The notes beneath the pieces were generated by a model that was not told the origin of the DNA, did no database searches, and saw only the letters and a program-made list of their open reading frames with translations. 64,000 nucleotides of DNA. Origin: JADHMP01 sp016779985. Its GTDB lineage: Bacteria > Bacteroidota > Bacteroidia > Flavobacteriales > Flavobacteriaceae. The translations under genes were made by a program, and so were the position numbers. Within the stretch, counting starts at the first letter, position 1; every line of letters starts with the position of its first letter. Below are positions 60,609 to 64,000 of this stretch, one piece after another. The stretch lies in the NCBI GenBank assembly GCA_016779985.1, contig JADHMP010000006.1:1-64000 (forward strand), read 5' to 3'.

Positions 60609-62333
60609 ATGATTAGACGTTTATTCCCTATCTTAGAATGGCTTCCAAACTACAAAAAAGATTATATAAAAGGTGATCTTTTTGCAGGAGTCACCGTTGG
60701 TATCTTATTAATTCCACAAGGCATGGCCTATGCGCTAATTGCAGGCTTGCCACCAATTTATGGGCTCTATGCTGCTCTAACTCCTCAGGTCATTTATGCA
60801 ATACTAGGCACCTCAAGACAGTTAGCTGTGGGGCCAGTAGCAATGGATTCATTGCTTGTTGCAACTGGACTAGGAGCCCTCGCTCTGTCTAGTCCGGAAG
60901 AATATATCTTATTGGCCATAGCGCTATCCTTTATGGTAGGTCTTCTCCAAATTATAATGGGGCTTTTGAATATGGGCTTTGTAGTTTCTTTTCTATCAAA
61001 ACCTGTAATAAGTGGATTCACCTCCGCAGCTGCAATCATCATTGGGATGACTCAAATCAAACACCTCTTAGGCATACCTATTCCAACGGGTAGTCAAATC
61101 TATGAAGTATTACAATCAATACTAATGCATTTTTCTTCGATAAATCTTTTTAGTCTGTATATCGGGTTGAGTGCATTGACACTCATGTTTGTATTAGGTA
61201 AATTTAAATTTAAAGTGCCAGGAGTAATAATAATTATGGTTTTGGGTATTTTTCTATCAAAATTTTTTTCTTGGGAAGAAAAAGGAATTCAAATCGTAGG
61301 AAAAGTCCCTCAAGGATTGCCTAATTTTAGTATTCCTGAAATTTCACTTTATAATCTTATTGAACTTTTTCCATTTGCTATTACTCTAGCACTAATTGCA
61401 TTTATGGAGGCTATATCTCTTGCCAAAGCGTTTCAAGAAAAACACAATAATTATGAAGTTCAACCAAATCAAGAGCTAATTGCCTTGGGAGGTGCAAACA
61501 TAATGGGTTCTTTTTTTCAGTCCTATCCAACCACTGGTGGCTTTTCACGAACTGCAATCAACGATCAAGCCGGGGCTAAAAGTGGTATAGCTTCATTGGT
61601 TAGTGCCTTTGTTGTTAGCCTAATCCTTCTTTTTTTCACGCCGTGGTTTTATTATCTCCCCAAAACAATTTTAGCTGCTGTCATTATTAGGGCCGTGGTA
61701 AGGCTAATCGATTTTCAGTATCCCAAAAGGCTATTTTTGTATCATAGGCAAGAATTTTTTGTTCTTATTTTAACCTTAATACTTACGGTTTCACTTGGAA
61801 TTAAAGAAGGCATTCTATTAGGTGTACTTTTTTCATTGTTGCACTTAGTTTATCGCACTTCTAAACCTCATCATGCTATTTTAGGTAGGGTTGGAAACAC
61901 CCCCTATTTTAGAAATATAAATCGATTTCCCGATAAATTAACACTTCGTGAGGATCTCTTGATCTTACGTTTTGATGGGCAACTTTATTTTGGAAACATT
62001 CAGTATTTCAAAAACCTCATTCAATATCATTTAGAAAACAAAAGTGGGCTTGTAAAAGGACTCATACTCAATGCAGAATCAATACACTATATAGATGCTA
62101 CTGCAACCAAACAACTTGTCATTTTTTTTGGAAAACTAAAAAAAAATGGAATAAGAATTTTAATCGCTGGAGCAATTGGCCCAACAAGAGACCGCATCTT
62201 CAAAAGTAAACTTATTGAAATATTAAAAGCTGAAAATTTATTTATAGACACGAATGATGCTGTTGATCACTTTGATGGCTTTTTAGACAAAAGTGGTATA
62301 AAAGACGATATAAGAAGGCAAAATAATGATTGA
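60609..62333 (+). CDS. SulP-family sulfate permease with STAS domain
   Basis: The ATG at 60609 (MIRRLFPILEWLPNYKKDYIKGD) is the usual SulP start; a TTG 18 bp upstream is in frame. Family motifs are 'GDLFAGVTVGILLIPQGMAYALIAGLPPIYGLYAAL', 'QLAVGPVAMDSLLVATGL' and 'NIMGSFFQSYPTTGGFSRTAIN'. The C-terminal STAS domain reads 'LILNAESIHYIDATATKQLV', with D-A-T-A in place of the usual D-S-S/T-G. This is a sodium- or proton-coupled anion importer, most likely for sulfate, given the sulfur genes that follow. It is divergent from topA. Confidence 0.92.
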   Translation: MIRRLFPILEWLPNYKKDYIKGDLFAGVTVGILLIPQGMAYALIAGLPPIYGLYAALTPQVIYAILGTSRQLAVGPVAMDSLLVATGLGALALSSPEEYILLAIALSFMVGLLQIIMGLLNMGFVVSFLSKPVISGFTSAAAIIIGMTQIKHLLGIPIPTGSQIYEVLQSILMHFSSINLFSLYIGLSALTLMFVLGKFKFKVPGVIIIMVLGIFLSKFFSWEEKGIQIVGKVPQGLPNFSIPEISLYNLIELFPFAITLALIAFMEAISLAKAFQEKHNNYEVQPNQELIALGGANIMGSFFQSYPTTGGFSRTAINDQAGAKSGIASLVSAFVVSLILLFFTPWFYYLPKTILAAVIIRAVVRLIDFQYPKRLFLYHRQEFFVLILTLILTVSLGIKEGILLGVLFSLLHLVYRTSKPHHAILGRVGNTPYFRNINRFPDKLTLREDLLILRFDGQLYFGNIQYFKNLIQYHLENKSGLVKGLILNAESIHYIDATATKQLVIFFGKLKKNGIRILIAGAIGPTRDRIFKSKLIEILKAENLFIDTNDAVDHFDGFLDKSGIKDDIRRQNND

Positions 62334-62404
62334 ATAAATATATCTTATGAATAATTTTAAATTTTTAAACCATAGTATATATTTTTATAACCAAATAAAA
62401 TGAA

Positions 62405-63817
62405 ATGAACATACAACAAATATATACTGGCTGCTTGGCTCAAGGAGCTTATTATATTGAAAGCAATGGCGAAGTAGCTATCATTGATCCATTGAGAGAA
62501 GTGGAGCCCTACATAGCCAAGGCTAAAAAGGATAATGCACAAATAAAATATATTTTTGAAACTCATTTTCATGCCGACTTTGTCAGTGGACATTTGACTT
62601 TATCTAAAGCAACAGGTGCTCCCATCATTTTTGGTCCCAATGCAACAACTGCATTTGATAGTATTATTGCTAAAGACGGACAAGATTTCCCATTGGGTGA
62701 CCTTACCATTACACTTTTACACACCCCTGGGCATACTATGGAAAGTAGTTGCTATTTACTAAAAGATGCGCAAAATAGACCTCATGCATTATTTAGTGGA
62801 GATACCCTCTTTTTAGGTGACGTAGGAAGACCCGACTTAGCCCAAAAAGGGGAGGATCTCACACAAGAAGACCTTGCTAGTATTCTTTATGACAGTTTAC
62901 GTAATAAAATAATACCCCTTCCAGATTCTTTACTCATTTACCCTGCTCATGGTGCTGGGTCAGCTTGCGGTAAAAATTTAAGTAAAGAAACTGTTGGCAT
63001 CCTTGGAGATCAAAAGAAAACAAACTACGCCCTACGTGAAAATATGTCTAAAGACGAGTTTGTTAAAGAAGTGACTGACGGACTTTTACCTCCTCCACAA
63101 TATTTTCCATTGAATGTTAAAATGAATAAACAGGGTTATGAAGATGTTGCCCTAGTATTGCAAAAAGGAACCACCCCAATTTCTCCGCATCAATTTGAAG
63201 ACTTAGCCAATGAAATGGGCGCTGTTGTATTAGATGTCCGCCATCAAGATGAATTTGCAAAAAAACACATCCCTCGTTCAATTTTTATTGGAATTGATGG
63301 AGGTTTTGCCCCTTGGGTTGGTACTCTCATTGGAGATGTAAAACAACCTATTTTGTTGGTTACACCAGAAGGGCGTGAAGAAGAAACCGTCACCCGTTTG
63401 GCTCGGGTAGGTTTTGACAATACATTAGGCTATCTCGAAGGAGGTATTGCTGCATGGGAAGCTGCAGGAAAGGAACTTGATCAGGTTGAGAGCCACACAG
63501 CACATGAACTCAAAAGCCATTTGCTAAAAGAAAAATCTGTGATTGTTTTTGATGTTCGACAAGAAGGTGAATATATCTCACAGCACATGTCAATTGCAAA
63601 GCATTCCCCTTTAAATTATATCAATGATTATTTTGACACCTTCCCTAAAGATAAAACGTTTTATATTCATTGTGCTGGGGGATACAGAAGCATGATCGCA
63701 GCCTCCATATTAAAAAGTAGAGGCGTTCATAATTTTATTGATGTCGCAGGAGGTTTTAAAGCTATTCAAGAAGCCGCCATAGATACCACAGATTACATAT
63801 GTCCAACAACTAATTAA
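62405..63817 (+). CDS. Metallo-beta-lactamase (persulfide dioxygenase-like) with two rhodanese domains
   Basis: Residues 1-250 are a metallo-beta-lactamase fold of the ETHE1/persulfide dioxygenase group: H54-F-H56-A-D58-FVSG-H63, then 'HTPGHTMESSCYLL' and 'FSGDTLFLGDVGRPDLA'. Two rhodanese domains follow. The first ('VVLDVRHQDEFAKKHI...LLVTPEGREEE') has Thr-Pro-Glu where the catalytic Cys should be, so it is inactive. The second has Cys423 in 'FYIHCAGGYRSMIA', a normal active loop. The protein would oxidise glutathione-type or other persulfides to sulfite in the cytosol. The YeeE/YedE gene starts 5 bp after its stop, so uptake and oxidation of reduced sulfur are linked. Confidence 0.92.
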   Translation: MNIQQIYTGCLAQGAYYIESNGEVAIIDPLREVEPYIAKAKKDNAQIKYIFETHFHADFVSGHLTLSKATGAPIIFGPNATTAFDSIIAKDGQDFPLGDLTITLLHTPGHTMESSCYLLKDAQNRPHALFSGDTLFLGDVGRPDLAQKGEDLTQEDLASILYDSLRNKIIPLPDSLLIYPAHGAGSACGKNLSKETVGILGDQKKTNYALRENMSKDEFVKEVTDGLLPPPQYFPLNVKMNKQGYEDVALVLQKGTTPISPHQFEDLANEMGAVVLDVRHQDEFAKKHIPRSIFIGIDGGFAPWVGTLIGDVKQPILLVTPEGREEETVTRLARVGFDNTLGYLEGGIAAWEAAGKELDQVESHTAHELKSHLLKEKSVIVFDVRQEGEYISQHMSIAKHSPLNYINDYFDTFPKDKTFYIHCAGGYRSMIAASILKSRGVHNFIDVAGGFKAIQEAAIDTTDYICPTTN

Positions 63818-63822
63818 TTTTA

Positions 63823-64000
63823 ATGGATTTTATTTTTGAACCCTGGCCCTGGTACGTTGGTGGGCCGATGATTGGCCTTGTCTTTCTTTCGCTTTTGTTT
63901 TTAGATAAGAGTTTTGGAATGTCTTCCAACCTTAGAACATTTTGTGCCATTTGTGGTGCAGGAAAAACAAGTTCTTTTTTTAAGTTTGACTGGAAAGCAC
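63823..64000 (+). CDS. YeeE/YedE-family sulfur transporter, 3' part outside window
   Basis: An ATG at 63823 opens a frame that reaches the window end (59 codons). 'FEPWPWYVGGPMIGLVFLSLLFLDKSFGMSSNLRTFCAICGAG' matches the first helix pair of YeeE/YedE (DUF395) proteins, which import thiosulfate or related sulfur. The family's usual partner is a second YeeE half-gene, expected outside this window. It forms an operon with the metallo-beta-lactamase/rhodanese gene. Confidence 0.88.
   Translation, partial: MDFIFEPWPWYVGGPMIGLVFLSLLFLDKSFGMSSNLRTFCAICGAGKTSSFFKFDWKA

Noticed and set aside
1..64000. tRNA, rRNA, riboswitch, transposase or phage genes
   Set aside because: I looked for cloverleaf arms, CCA ends, known aptamer cores and transposase motifs in the gaps and saw none. 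A tRNAscan and Rfam search would be decisive.

Overview
The window comes from a Gram-negative Bacteroidota, most likely a marine-type member of the Flavobacteriaceae. This rests on the AT-rich sequence, the complete gldK-gldL-gldM-gldN block (gliding motility and type IX secretion), two SusC/SusD pairs, DUF6090, DUF3078 and DUF5916 proteins, many short-lipobox lipoproteins, and a NagB fused to a PIG-L deacetylase.

Layout. 1-9 kb: small exported or hypothetical proteins, including two large secreted proteins of unknown function, an NTF2-like lipoprotein with no ordinary start codon, a 26-residue CDGSH-type peptide, two tiny membrane proteins, a duplicated intergenic repeat carrying a terminator, a DUF285-repeat lipoprotein ending in a cupredoxin, and a DUF5916 protein. 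9-13.4 kb: a secreted protein, a DUF3078 protein, a lipoprotein FAD oxidoreductase and an SGNH hydrolase whose signal peptide is out of frame at an 11-T run. 13.4-26.4 kb (minus strand): SusC2-SusD2, terminator, VCBS/ASPIC lipoprotein, SusC1 (interrupted by one in-frame TAA) and SusD1. 26.5-38.5 kb: a DUF5107/TPR protein, an SMP-30 lactonase-like lipoprotein, then a tight eight-gene plus-strand operon: CBM9-like protein, quinoprotein sugar dehydrogenase with cytochrome c, cog3964-type amidohydrolase, BASS transporter, RraA-type aldolase, RidA, SelA/DgaE-like PLP enzyme, second RidA. 38.5-45.8 kb: sulfatase, serine hydrolase, frameshifted D-Ala-D-Ala dipeptidase, DASS anion symporter, DUF4440 protein, NagB-PIG-L. 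45.9-49.1 kb: a multiply frameshifted small gene, a SulP transporter and thioredoxin reductase. 49.1-60.5 kb (minus strand): topA, an arginase-fold protein, gldKLMN, a terminator, a DAO-type oxidoreductase and an ABC-F ATPase. 60.5-64 kb: a sulfur module (SulP, metallo-beta-lactamase/double rhodanese, start of a YeeE/YedE transporter).

The most interesting part is 29.5-38.5 kb. Every soluble enzyme there carries an export signal: Sec for the amidohydrolase, RraA and second RidA; twin-arginine-like for the first RidA and the PLP enzyme; lipoprotein-like for the dehydrogenase and lactonase. The RraA keeps the D-x20-R-D motif of pyruvate aldolases, and the PLP enzyme keeps its Schiff-base lysine. 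Read together, this looks like a non-phosphorylating catabolic pathway for an amino-sugar acid, or another N-acylated hydroxy-amino acid, run in the periplasm: oxidation, lactone opening, deacylation, ammonia elimination, imine hydrolysis, aldol cleavage, then uptake by the BASS carrier. I know of no described pathway of this kind. The order of steps and the substrate are inference.

The same region holds several damaged genes (SusC1 nonsense, dipeptidase frameshift, SGNH and small-protein frameshifts at T runs, genes lacking a start). Either the locus is decaying or the assembly has local indel errors; read-level checks would settle this.
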